Source: Planctomycetes bacterium ADurb.Bin069
GTDB taxonomy: Bacteria > Planctomycetota > UBA8108 > UBA8890 > UBA8898
Length of the DNA stretch: 64,000 bases
Reading direction: 5' to 3'
Assembly (NCBI GenBank): GCA_002070955.1
Contig: MWEK01000007.1
Location: 1-64,000 of the forward strand
The translations under genes were made by a program, and so were the position numbers. The notes under the pieces are model-generated. The model saw only the letters and a list, made by a program, of their open reading frames with translations, made no database searches and had not been told where the DNA came from. Shown piece after piece: positions 55,301 to 63,499 of the stretch. Each line of letters begins with the position of its first letter. Positions within the stretch are counted from its first letter, which is position 1.

Positions 55301-56565
55301 TCCTGGGAGGGGAGCACGGCCGGAATCTCGGTTACAGCCCGGAGCAAATTCTGTGGTCGCAGGCGGGAAGCGGCGGGCTCGCGTCGTCGTTCACCTTCCA
55401 GGTGGGCGCCGGCAAAGGCGCGCTGCAATGGACGGTGAAAGGCAGGAAAGTGCCCTTTGCGAAAACGCCCGACATCGCGCGGCTCGGCGAAACGCTTTCG
55501 ACGCGGGGCTCGTTTTCGCTTTTCACGCTGGGAAGCACGGTCGTCTACACCGGCCTGGAAGTCCAGGGCAAGCTCAGGGCGGCCTGGCCCGCTGAGGAAG
55601 CCGAGCGCCTGGCGCGGGAGGAACTCGCGCTCCTCGGGTCGAACGTGAACCTCGCCTGGCTGCCCGAGGCGGACGGCGCCGCGCGCGAAAAGCCCGCCGG
55701 GGACAAGGCGGCCGCCGCGCCCGCCGCGGCGTCGGAGGAGGCCGCGGACGCGCCGGACGTGTGGGCCTTCCTCGCTCAGCACAAGTCCTTGCTCTTCGCC
55801 TGCCCGGCCAAGTTCTCCGGCGGCAAGGTCGTCCTCGATTACTCCGCCGGCGAGGCGTTGGGAAAAGATGCCGTGGCGCGCAGCTACGGGAAATCCAAGC
55901 TCGTGTTCCACCGCGAGAGCGCGCGGACATTGTCGCCCATGTCCTTCGAGGCCGGCGGCGACAAGAGTTGTTTCTTCATCGAGCCCCGCTTCACGCGCCA
56001 CGTGCGCGTGTCCATGACCGTGGAAATGGAGGTCGTGGCCGCCGGCGACGCCTATGTCGTCGTGCACGTCATGAGCGACAAGGCGGGCAACGGCTACGGC
56101 TGCAAGTTCGGCGCCATCGCCGGCTACGCCACCGGGGTGTTCGGTTTCAGGGCGGGCGCGCCCAGCACCGTCGCGGGCGCCATGACGAAGCCTCCGAAGG
56201 ACTGGGTCGTCAAGGCGCCCCGCGACTGGGTCATCGATTTCGAGTGGCCCGAGGAAGCGGCGGCCGGCAGCCTCACGGCCACGTTCAGCGGGAAGATCGT
56301 CTCCAAGATCGAGAAGATCAAGGCGGCGTCTTCGGGCGCATTGCCCGCGGGCCGCGTGGGCGTTTCGTGGAACAAGTGCATGTTCACCGTCAGGGACCTC
56401 AAGATCGAGGGCGTGCTCGACCAGGCGTGGGCCATGGAGAAGCTTCGGGGGCTGGGCGTGGAGATTCCCCCGGCGCTTCGCGTGGAGGCGGGCCTCAAAC
56501 ACGAAACTGAGAGCGCGGAGTCCGCCGGCGAAAAGCCCGCCGGCACGGCGCCGCCCTCTCGATAA
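52303..56565 (+). CDS. FHA-domain Ser/Thr protein kinase with large extracytoplasmic region
   Basis: 1420 residues. An N-terminal FHA phosphothreonine-binding domain (about 1-95: IRFGRDQACQVQVRD, VSRIHC, SRNGTMVNG) precedes a Hanks-type kinase (about 107-370) with glycine loop GRGGMGTVY, Lys138, HRDIKPGN (Asp232), CDLG (Asp250, DFG position) and APEQARG. A membrane helix follows (about 391-415), then a Pro/Ala linker, a long helical region (about 440-780) and two beta-rich segments (about 850-1130 and 1200-1400) resembling concanavalin/LamG-type domains. GAGGA lies before the ATG. FHA inside with sensor-like domains outside suggests a signalling receptor. The gene downstream (22 bases) encodes a membrane protein of GIDE-LemA type. 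Confidence 0.9.
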   Translation: MPSIVFERGSLRGKRWLLPAGGVIRFGRDQACQVQVRDAMVSRIHCILRGDRDVWTIEDAGSRNGTMVNGAAVRKTTLAPGDLVRIGDSVFSFLATQDDPLVGTTLGGYRLQARIGRGGMGTVYRAHQISLEREVALKILTASLGANPEFVARFMKEARAAARLNHPNVVQVHDAGFEGNAHYIAMEYLPGGALEDAILKRGPIPFREAVAMACDALKALAFAQAHGIVHRDIKPGNLLLTDSGAVKVCDLGIALDLRQPDASREGATAGSPAYMAPEQARGETLDHRADLYALGATLYHAIAGAPPFDGATIKEILNKKVSQEAPPLAERAPAVPRRLSLAVARLLARNPAERFASAEEAEAALNAALDVPSLAASPRASSAAPADSRKKLRLAGLIGAAAAVAIAAAIAFVAVPPPSATPERDTAEVAPEPVPTLAAPAAVEAPPPPAEARESRPAEAPAPSKAAEDAGRAAETLARRVEGLLAEGDLAGAAAALAGFPASANSAALRAPLQETLEAKINAALAACATRATELCDAARFDAARDEVEKLRARLPSVERRRVEGILQVVSHAQSVHTATVMALDLATHELMERVAALDFPAAFKTLDDFLAQRPKARDRIAPLRAEVEAAAALWERLTKAVEEAAAAQKELDLTFLPDPLASPAASRLRVTAVARGRVSLEAADGSKRKEVRALFEFAPAALLGLLGDVEPPPALSLLCLLRAGVDPNAAFPNASAASEEVRAEDAARVAAFGTLWLNARREELKAFREELAAAEKAAPEEWTFAAREAARLLHAWPDPPAGVASDLAKGFVADRAKALLNRPLESFFHAQSLKTLQSGGILLTYDFADDAQLEDFVPARPARAPAKSAGSGGKAGASPGVCKRLSDKKALELTGEVRFLHGDPFEETIVVTGKVGACAAEAPNVNVAVFTSPEDAVAFTPAEFDGNAWWRRRGRLLRPEYVVFGTGYHLPLELSDEVLAAGGRRALGAAHGREPSFALLGGEHGRNLGYSPEQILWSQAGSGGLASSFTFQVGAGKGALQWTVKGRKVPFAKTPDIARLGETLSTRGSFSLFTLGSTVVYTGLEVQGKLRAAWPAEEAERLAREELALLGSNVNLAWLPEADGAAREKPAGDKAAAAPAAASEEAADAPDVWAFLAQHKSLLFACPAKFSGGKVVLDYSAGEALGKDAVARSYGKSKLVFHRESARTLSPMSFEAGGDKSCFFIEPRFTRHVRVSMTVEMEVVAAGDAYVVVHVMSDKAGNGYGCKFGAIAGYATGVFGFRAGAPSTVAGAMTKPPKDWVVKAPRDWVIDFEWPEEAAAGSLTATFSGKIVSKIEKIKAASSGALPAGRVGVSWNKCMFTVRDLKIEGVLDQAWAMEKLRGLGVEIPPALRVEAGLKHETESAESAGEKPAGTAPPSR

Positions 56566-56586
56566 CGCGCCGCCGGCGTCTTGACC

Positions 56587-57927
56587 ATGGAAGCCGCCAT
56601 GACCCAGGAACTCGCGTGGAAGCTGGTGCCGCCGTCGATCGGCGCTCTGCTGGCCCTGGGGTGCCTGTACCTGGCGATGCGCACCGGAGCGCGCCAACGC
56701 CTGGTGGACAACCTGCCCACCTCGAAGACCACCGGAGTCTTCGTCGGGCTGGTGGAGGTGCAAGGCACCGCGGAATCGGAGGTGCCTCTCACCAGCTTCC
56801 TGGCTGAGCGGAGCTGCGTCTTTTACCGGTGGTCGATCGAGGAGCACTGGTCGCGCACGGTGACGGAAACGTACACCGACAGTAAAGGCCAGACCCATAC
56901 CCGCACCCGGCGCGAGAGCGGCTGGAGCACCGTGGCCGCCGGCGGACAATCCGCGCCCTTCTACCTCCGGGACGACCACGGCGTGGTGCTGGTGCGGCCC
57001 GAGGGCGCCGAGATCCAGCCCGCGGTCGTTCTCTCCGCGACTTGCGGACCCGGCGATCTCTTGTACTACGCGAAGGGCCCGGCGGCGGCCGTGGCCAATT
57101 CGGATCATCGCCGGCGCTTCTTCGAATCCGCCGTCGTCCTGCATGCCCCGCTTTACGTGCTCGGCCAGGCACGCGAGCGATCGGACGTCGTCGCTCCGGA
57201 AATCGCGCATGACAAGTCCGCTCCCCTTTTCTTGATCTCCACCCGGAGCGAAAAGCTGGTCAGCGCCACCATGAAAGCGGGGGCCTGGATCTGGGCCGCA
57301 ATAGGGTTGATCTTTGCCGCGGCCGGTCCCGCGGTCGCCCTGTTGCTTTGCGAGTCCGAGGCGGAGCAGATCGACCCGACTCCGATCGCCTTGGCCGGGG
57401 CGGCTTACCTGCTCGCCGGAGCCGTGGGTTGGGTCTGGATGGTGTTCAACAGCATGGTGGACCTGCGCCAGCGCGTGCGGCAGGCCTGGTCCCTGGTGGA
57501 CGTGCAACTCAAGCGGCGCCATGACCTCATTCCCAGACTCGTCGCCACGGTGAGCGAACTGCGCGATTACGAGCGGCGCCTGCAAGCTGAGATCGCGGAC
57601 CTGCGCGGGCAAATGGCGACCGCGCCGCCGGGAGAGGCCGGACCGCGCGATCACGCGGTGGGCGCGGTGCTTGCGGCGATCGAGGAGCGGTACCCCGAGT
57701 TGAAGTCGCAGGCGGCCTTCCTGAACCTGCAGAAAGAGCTGGCCGACACCGAAACCCGCATTGCCCTGGCGCGGGACTACTTCAACGCGATCGCCGTGCA
57801 CTACAACACGCGGCTGGAAATCGTGCCCGATCGCTTCGTCGCCGCCCTAGCTCGGATGCGTCCTCAGGCCTTGATGGCCGCGGGCGACTTCGAGCGCGCC
57901 CCGGTGTCCGTCAAGCTGGTCGCGTAG
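56587..57927 (+). CDS. GIDE-domain plus LemA-like membrane protein
   Basis: 446 residues from the ATG at 56587 (56599 is an alternative; a TTG at 56581 is also in frame). A first membrane helix (about 14-30) is followed by a GIDE-type domain (about 45-225: VEVQGTAESEVPLTSFLAERSCVFYRWSIEEHW, FYLRDDHGVVLVRPEGAE), two more helices (about 235-285) and a LemA-like coiled region (MVDLRQRVRQAWSLVDVQLKRRHDLIPRLVATV, FLNLQKELADTETRIALARDYFNAIAVHYNTRLEIVP). GIDE and LemA fusions occur in many bacteria; LemA domains are thought to form membrane-associated helical bundles. It follows the FHA-kinase closely and could be its partner, by position only. Confidence 0.88.
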   Translation: MEAAMTQELAWKLVPPSIGALLALGCLYLAMRTGARQRLVDNLPTSKTTGVFVGLVEVQGTAESEVPLTSFLAERSCVFYRWSIEEHWSRTVTETYTDSKGQTHTRTRRESGWSTVAAGGQSAPFYLRDDHGVVLVRPEGAEIQPAVVLSATCGPGDLLYYAKGPAAAVANSDHRRRFFESAVVLHAPLYVLGQARERSDVVAPEIAHDKSAPLFLISTRSEKLVSATMKAGAWIWAAIGLIFAAAGPAVALLLCESEAEQIDPTPIALAGAAYLLAGAVGWVWMVFNSMVDLRQRVRQAWSLVDVQLKRRHDLIPRLVATVSELRDYERRLQAEIADLRGQMATAPPGEAGPRDHAVGAVLAAIEERYPELKSQAAFLNLQKELADTETRIALARDYFNAIAVHYNTRLEIVPDRFVAALARMRPQALMAAGDFERAPVSVKLVA

Positions 57928-58016
57928 CTCCGCCGCGCCGCGGCCGCGCCTTCCTTCGAGACCTGCGGCTCTTGCGCGCTCCGCCCGCCGACCGCCTCAA
58001 TCCATCGCGGACGGCG

Positions 58017-59363
58017 TCACTCGGCGGCGTTTCTGGGCGCCGCCGCCTCCCGCGCGAGCGCGTCGTAGCGCTCGCGGAGTTCCTTCACCTTCTCCGGAAA
58101 CTTCGCCGCCAGGTTCTCCCGCTCGCCCGGGTCGTCCCGCAGGTTGAAAAGCTCGACGAGCGCCTCCGGCGCCTTCTTCTTGCGCGGCGCCGAAGCGGTG
58201 GACAGGACGAGCTTCCAGTCGCCGAGTCGCAGGGCGCCGCCCCTGGGCGTCGTGTTGAAGAGAATCTCGCTGCGCGGCGACGGCTTCCCCTCCGCGATCG
58301 TTGCCCACGCATCGCGGCCGTCGATGGCAAGGGGCCGGCCGCCCCCCGCGCCGGCGATCCCCAGGAGCGTCGGGTACCAGTCGACCATGTGGAGGGGCTC
58401 GTCGACGATGCTTCCCGCGGGGATGCGGCCCGCCCACGCGGCGCAGGCGCACACGCGGACGCCGCCCTCGTACAGGGTGCCCTTGCCGGCGCGCAAGGCG
58501 CCGTTGTCCGTCACGCGGCCGGGATCAGGCCCGCCGTTGTCGCTGGCGAAGATGAAGAGCGTGTTCTCCCGGCGGCCGGTCTCGTCGATGGCGGCGACAA
58601 TCCGCCCGACCGCCTCGTCCATGGCGGCCACCATGCCGGCGTAGGTGCGGCGCTCCCCCTCCAGGTGCCCGTACGGCTCCTCGTAACGCGGCGGCACCTG
58701 GCGCGGCGCGTGCACCGCGTTGAAGGCGACGTAGAGAAAGAGCGGCTTTTCCTTGGGCTGCGCGCGGAGGATGCGCACCGCTTCGTCCGCCAGGAGGTGC
58801 GTCGTATAGCCGGGCTCGGCCAGCGGCGCGCCGTTCCGGTACCAGTCGAGCTTCCCGTCCCGAAGATGCGTGAAGTAATCCAGCGCGCCGAAGAGGTGCC
58901 CGTACCAATGGTCGAACCCGCGCGCGTTCGGCCAGTACGCCTTGTCGAAGCTCCCGAGGTGCCATTTGCCCACCATCGCCGTCGTGTAACCCGCCTCGCG
59001 GAGCGCCTGGGGCAGCGTCCGCTCCTCGAGCGGCAACCCGTAGGTCGCCTCAGGCCGTATCACGCCGACCTGCAGTCCGCAACGCATGGGATAGCGTCCC
59101 GTCATCAGCGCGCAACGCGTCGGGGAGCAGAGCGGCTGCGCGTAGAACTGGTCGAGTCTCACGCCGGCGGCGGCCAGCTTGTCGAGGTGCGGGGTCTTGA
59201 TCTCCCTCCCGCCCATGAAACCGACATCGCGCCGGCCCAAGTCGTCGGCCAGAAAAAAGACGATCGTGGGGCGCGCATCCGTCCCCGGGCGGTCGGCCGC
59301 CGGTGCCGTCGCCGCGCCCATCCACGCGCACGCAAGAGCGATCCTGAATCCGGTCGCACCCAT
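58017..59363 (-). CDS. Exported sulfatase (formylglycine-dependent)
   Basis: 448 residues with a signal peptide (about 1-22, MGAATAPAA). The Type I sulfatase signature CSPTRCALMTGR has Cys79, the residue converted to formylglycine. Metal ligands appear in FFLADDLGRRDVGF and FASDNGGPD; TTAMVGKWHLG is the second sulfatase signature. It hydrolyses a sulfate ester, probably on a glycan. GGAGGTG precedes the ATG at 59363; upstream residues of the frame are not part of the protein. The maturing enzyme (FGE or anSME) is not in the window. It is divergent from the Tat-exported Gfo/Idh gene. Confidence 0.94.
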   Translation of the reverse strand: MGATGFRIALACAWMGAATAPAADRPGTDARPTIVFFLADDLGRRDVGFMGGREIKTPHLDKLAAAGVRLDQFYAQPLCSPTRCALMTGRYPMRCGLQVGVIRPEATYGLPLEERTLPQALREAGYTTAMVGKWHLGSFDKAYWPNARGFDHWYGHLFGALDYFTHLRDGKLDWYRNGAPLAEPGYTTHLLADEAVRILRAQPKEKPLFLYVAFNAVHAPRQVPPRYEEPYGHLEGERRTYAGMVAAMDEAVGRIVAAIDETGRRENTLFIFASDNGGPDPGRVTDNGALRAGKGTLYEGGVRVCACAAWAGRIPAGSIVDEPLHMVDWYPTLLGIAGAGGGRPLAIDGRDAWATIAEGKPSPRSEILFNTTPRGGALRLGDWKLVLSTASAPRKKKAPEALVELFNLRDDPGERENLAAKFPEKVKELRERYDALAREAAAPRNAAE

Positions 59364-59566
59364 CGCAGCACCTCCGCGGCTCCGGGAAACCCAAGGGACC
59401 CAAGCCTTTTCAACCGGCCTTGGGATGTACAATGATAGCGGAGCGGCGCCGCGGATTCCTCCCCCGCCGCCCCGGCGCCGCGCGCGCCGCCTGGCACGGC
59501 CCGCGCGGACGGCCGTGTTCAGTCCATGCGCCCCGCCGGGCGCCGTTTTCCGGAAAGGAGCTTTTC

Positions 59567-60919
59567 ATGACCACCACGGAGAAGTCTTGCGCGTCCGCTT
59601 CGCGCCGCCGGTTCCTCGCGCGCTCGGGGGCCGCGCTGGGCGCCTCGACGCTGGCCGCTCTGTCGGCGCCCAACGTCCACGCCGCCGAGAACAACACCAT
59701 CAAGCTCGCGCTCATCGGCTGCGGCGGGCGTGGCACGGGCGCCGTGGCCGATGCCTTCGCGGCCGCGGGCGGGCCGGTCAAGCTCCACGCCATGGCCGAC
59801 CTCTTCGACAACCGCCTGCAGGGCAGCCTCAAGGCGCTCTCCGCCCCGCACGGCTCGAAGGTCGACGTGCCGCCCGACCGCCGCTTCCTCGGCTTCGATG
59901 CCTACCGCAAGGCCATCGACTGCCTGGCTCCCGGCGACGTCGCGATTCTGGCGACGCACGCGGCGTTCAGGCCGCTTCAATTCGAGTACGCCGTCAGCAA
60001 GGGTGTCAACGTCTTCATGGAGAAGTCCTTCGCCGTCGATGCGCCCTCCGTGCGCCGCTTGCTCGCCGCCGCCGAAGCCTCCGAGCAGAAGAAGCTCAAG
60101 GTCGGAGTCGGCTTCATGTGGCGCCACTCGGACGCCCGGCGCGAGGCGATTCGCCGGATTCACGACGGCGCCATCGGCGAAATCCACACCCTGCGCATCT
60201 ACCGCGTGCACGGGCCGGTCCACTGCCCGCGCCGGCCGGCCGACGCCAACGAGATCGCCTTCCAGCTCCAGCACCCCAACAGCTTCACGTGGGTGTCGGC
60301 GGGATTCTTCGTGGACTGGCACTGCCACAACGTGGACATCGCCTGCTGGGCCAAGGGCGCCTGGCCGACGGCGGCGCAAGGCATGGGCGGCCGCGTGTAC
60401 GCCGAAGCCGGAAACCAGTTCGACCATTACACGGTGGAGTACACCTTCCCCGACGGCACGAAGCTCCTGGCCTTCTCGCGCCACATGCGCGGCTGCTGGG
60501 AGACGTACGCCGACTACGCCCACGGCTCGCGGGGCTCGGCGGTCCTGATGGCGACGCTGAGCGACCCGCGGCCGCGAATTTACAAAAGCCACCGAATGAC
60601 GCCCGAGGACCAAATTTGGGAGTACGGCAAGCCCGACCCGAATCCCTACCACGCCGAGTGGCAGGCGCTCTTGGACGCCATCCGCAACGACAGGCCCCAC
60701 AACGAGGCGCGCCGCGCGGGCGAGGCCGATGTCGCCGCGCTCATGGGACGCATGGCGACCCACACCGGCCGGTACGTCACCTGGGACCAAGTCATGAAGT
60801 CGGACTTCCGCTTCGTGGAGGACATCGACAACCTCACCTTCGAGAGCCCCGCTCCGATCCGCGAGGGCCCGGACGGGCTCTACCCGGCTCCGCTGCCGGG
60901 GTTGACACAGGAGATCTAA
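59567..60919 (+). CDS. Tat-exported Gfo/Idh/MocA family oxidoreductase
   Basis: 450 residues. The N-terminus has a twin-arginine signal (SRRRFLARSGAALGASTLAALSAPNVHA). The Rossmann domain follows (IKLALIGCGGRGTGAVADAF), the catalytic motif reads MEKSFAVD (EKS instead of EKP), and the C-terminal part includes GFFVDWHCHNVDIACWAKGAWP, with the family His/Asp. Tat export implies that the cofactor is bound before export, as in glucose-fructose oxidoreductase and the many planctomycete-type exported members. GGAAAGGAG precedes the ATG. TACAAT at 59428-59433 is a possible -10. Its neighbours (sulfatase, DUF4091 protein) suggest sugar processing outside the cytoplasm. Confidence 0.94.
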   Translation: MTTTEKSCASASRRRFLARSGAALGASTLAALSAPNVHAAENNTIKLALIGCGGRGTGAVADAFAAAGGPVKLHAMADLFDNRLQGSLKALSAPHGSKVDVPPDRRFLGFDAYRKAIDCLAPGDVAILATHAAFRPLQFEYAVSKGVNVFMEKSFAVDAPSVRRLLAAAEASEQKKLKVGVGFMWRHSDARREAIRRIHDGAIGEIHTLRIYRVHGPVHCPRRPADANEIAFQLQHPNSFTWVSAGFFVDWHCHNVDIACWAKGAWPTAAQGMGGRVYAEAGNQFDHYTVEYTFPDGTKLLAFSRHMRGCWETYADYAHGSRGSAVLMATLSDPRPRIYKSHRMTPEDQIWEYGKPDPNPYHAEWQALLDAIRNDRPHNEARRAGEADVAALMGRMATHTGRYVTWDQVMKSDFRFVEDIDNLTFESPAPIREGPDGLYPAPLPGLTQEI

Positions 60920-61056
60920 GCGGAGGCCGCGGTCGTGCGCCGCGCCGGGACCGCGCTCCCGCCCGGGCATCGCGCCCGGAGGAGCGCGGCCGGCCGGCCT
61001 CTTTCGCCGCCCGGCTCTTTCCGGTACCTTGAGGTCGGCATGCAAGGAGGCCCGCC

Positions 61057-63465
61057 ATGAGCGTTGCCGCGTTCTGCCTCGCTCTGTGTCTCTCCGAAGT
61101 CCCCGAGAACATCGCGCTGGGCAAGAGCTACTCCCTCGCGCCCGCCCCGAACTACCCGCACTGCACCGATCCCGGCGATGCGCGCCAGCTCACCGACGGC
61201 GCGCGGGTCGAGGGATACTTCTGGACGCAGCAAGGCACGGTGGGCTGGTCGGGCGCGCACCCCGTGCGGATCACCATCGACCTTGAGGCCGTCGAGCCCA
61301 TCGCGGGAGTCGCCTACAGCACCGCCGCCGGCGTCGCCGGCGTCGCCTTCCCCGCGGCGATTTGGGTGCTGGCAAGCGATGACGGCGTCACGCACCGCCT
61401 CTGCGGCGACCTGGTCGCCGCGAGCGCGGCGGCGTCCACTCCGCCCGCGCAGGGCTATGCCTTGCACACCTTCAAAACCCTGGGGTTCGCCGCGCGGGGC
61501 CGCTTCGTCACCCTGCTCGTCGCGGGGACTCCGTATATCTTCGTCGACGAAATCGAGGTGTATCGCGGGCCGCCCGAGCTGCGCGACAAGGAGCCGGCGG
61601 GGCCCGTGGTGAAAGACCCGAACGCGTTCTTCCGCGCCATGCGCATGACTACCATGCTGCGGCGCCGCCTCACGCAAGATTGCGCGGCGGTGGAGGCCGC
61701 CTGCGGCGCGACGGCGATGCCCGCCGCGCGCCGCGCCGAGCTCGCGGAGGCCATCGCGGACCTCCGGAAGGAGATCGCCGCGGCCGCCGTGGATCCGGAC
61801 CGCGAATTTTCCACCGCCTTTCCCATCGATGCCCTCCACCGCCGCATCTTCTCCCTCCAGGGACAGGTGTGGCGCCGCATGGGGCACGAGCGCTTCGTCG
61901 TCTGGCAGAACGACCGCTGGGACATGCTCAGCCCCGCCGAACCACCCCGCCCGGGCGGCGCCTCGATCGATGTGGCCATGATGTCGGGCGAGTATCGGAG
62001 CGCCGCCTTCAACCTCAGCGATCCCGGTCCGGAGGGCCGCGACGCCGGCGAGGCTCCGCGCCGGCTCTCCCTGCGCCTGGAGGGGCTCCCCGGCGCGCCC
62101 GTCTGTCCGTACCTGACCGTCCACGAGGTCGTCTTCACGGACACCGTGTCGGGAACTCCCGTCGCCGCCGCGCTGCCCGTCGCGGAACGAGTCGGCAACG
62201 ACTGGCGCGTCGCCGTCTTCCCCGGGCTCACGCGGCAGGTGTGGCTCACGTTCAATCCGCGCGACGTCGCTCCCGGGCGCTACGAGGGCGCCATCCTCAT
62301 CGGCGATGCCCTCGGGCGCGTGCCGGTCCGTCTCACCGTCCACCCCCTCGTCTTCCCCGCCCAGCCGGCGCTGCACCTGGGCGGCTGGGACTACACCGAT
62401 CGGGAGCGCTGTTATCAAGTGGGGCCCGAGAACCGCGAGGCTTTCATCCGCCACCTGCGCGAGCGTTTCGTCGACACGCCCTGGGCGCAAGCGGCGGTGC
62501 TTCCCCGCGGCGAGTACGATGCCGCGGGCGCCATGGTGGCGCCGCCCTCGACGCGGGAGTTCGAGCGTTGGCTCGCTCGCTGGCCCGGAGCGCGCAACTA
62601 CTTCGTCTTCGCGTCCGTCGGCGATTCCTTCGCGGGCTTCCCGCTGGACAGCGCGCCGTTCCGCGCCGCCGTCGGGGCTTGGATCACCTGGTGGGTCGAG
62701 CGCCTCGCGGGCTGGGGCATCGCGCCCGGGCGCCTCGGCCTCCTCCTTGTCGACGAACCCCATACGCCCGCTCAGGACAGAACCATCATCGCCTACGCGC
62801 AGGCGATTCGCGCGGCACAGCCCGAAGTGGCGATCTTCGAGGACCCTCTCTGGCACGACCCCGCGCAAGGCAATCCCGCGATGTTCGAACTCTGCCACAT
62901 TCTATGCCCGAACCTTCCCATGTGGCACGACCGCGGCGCGCCGTTTCGCGACTTCTACGCGGCCCGGCGCGCGGCGGGCGCGCGGCTCTGGTTCTACTCC
63001 TGCAGCGGCCCGGGGAAACTCCTCGATCCTTTCAGCTACCACCGCATGCAGCCCTGGTTCTGCTGGCTCCACGGCGCCGAGGGCTGCGGCTACTGGGCCT
63101 TCGGCGACGGAAACGGCGCCTGGCCGTGGAACGAGTACGGATCCGTCGTCGGGGCATACACGCCGCTCTTCATGACCGCGACGACCGTGACGGCGGGCAA
63201 GCACATGGAGGCGATCAGGGAGGGAATCGAGGACTACGAGTACCTGCGCATGCTGCGCCAACGGATCGAAGCCCTGGCGGGCGCCGGCGTGGCGGAGGCG
63301 GCGCTCGCGCCGGCGCGAAAACTCCTCGCCGAGGGGCCCGCGCGCGTGACGGCGTGCATGACCTCCTCGGCGGCCTGCTCCTGGCAGGCCCCGAAGGACC
63401 GCACCGTCGCGGACCGGGTCCGCGGCGAAATCCTCGAAGCCCTGGCGGAACTGGCGGGCAAGTGA
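61057..63465 (+). CDS. DUF4091-type glycoside-hydrolase-like protein
   Basis: 802 residues. After a short hydrophobic start (MSVAAFCLALCLS), a discoidin-like sugar-binding domain is likely (about 18-170: NIALGKSYSLAP, VRITIDLEAVEPIAGVAYS, VDEIEVYRG). The middle and C-terminal parts match the DUF4091 glycoside-hydrolase-like layout: VWLTFNPRDVAPGRYEGAILI, RLGLLLVDEPHTP with the acidic pair, LWFYSCSGPGKLLDPFSYHRMQPWFCWLHGAEGCGYWAFGDGNGAWPWNEYG and EGIEDYEYLRML. Substrate unknown. AAGGAGG sets the ATG. It follows the Gfo/Idh gene after 137 bases on the same strand. Confidence 0.88.
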   Translation: MSVAAFCLALCLSEVPENIALGKSYSLAPAPNYPHCTDPGDARQLTDGARVEGYFWTQQGTVGWSGAHPVRITIDLEAVEPIAGVAYSTAAGVAGVAFPAAIWVLASDDGVTHRLCGDLVAASAAASTPPAQGYALHTFKTLGFAARGRFVTLLVAGTPYIFVDEIEVYRGPPELRDKEPAGPVVKDPNAFFRAMRMTTMLRRRLTQDCAAVEAACGATAMPAARRAELAEAIADLRKEIAAAAVDPDREFSTAFPIDALHRRIFSLQGQVWRRMGHERFVVWQNDRWDMLSPAEPPRPGGASIDVAMMSGEYRSAAFNLSDPGPEGRDAGEAPRRLSLRLEGLPGAPVCPYLTVHEVVFTDTVSGTPVAAALPVAERVGNDWRVAVFPGLTRQVWLTFNPRDVAPGRYEGAILIGDALGRVPVRLTVHPLVFPAQPALHLGGWDYTDRERCYQVGPENREAFIRHLRERFVDTPWAQAAVLPRGEYDAAGAMVAPPSTREFERWLARWPGARNYFVFASVGDSFAGFPLDSAPFRAAVGAWITWWVERLAGWGIAPGRLGLLLVDEPHTPAQDRTIIAYAQAIRAAQPEVAIFEDPLWHDPAQGNPAMFELCHILCPNLPMWHDRGAPFRDFYAARRAAGARLWFYSCSGPGKLLDPFSYHRMQPWFCWLHGAEGCGYWAFGDGNGAWPWNEYGSVVGAYTPLFMTATTVTAGKHMEAIREGIEDYEYLRMLRQRIEALAGAGVAEAALAPARKLLAEGPARVTACMTSSAACSWQAPKDRTVADRVRGEILEALAELAGK

Positions 63466-63499
63466 GCCGGCGGTCCCGCGCCGCGCGGCGGAGGCCCCG

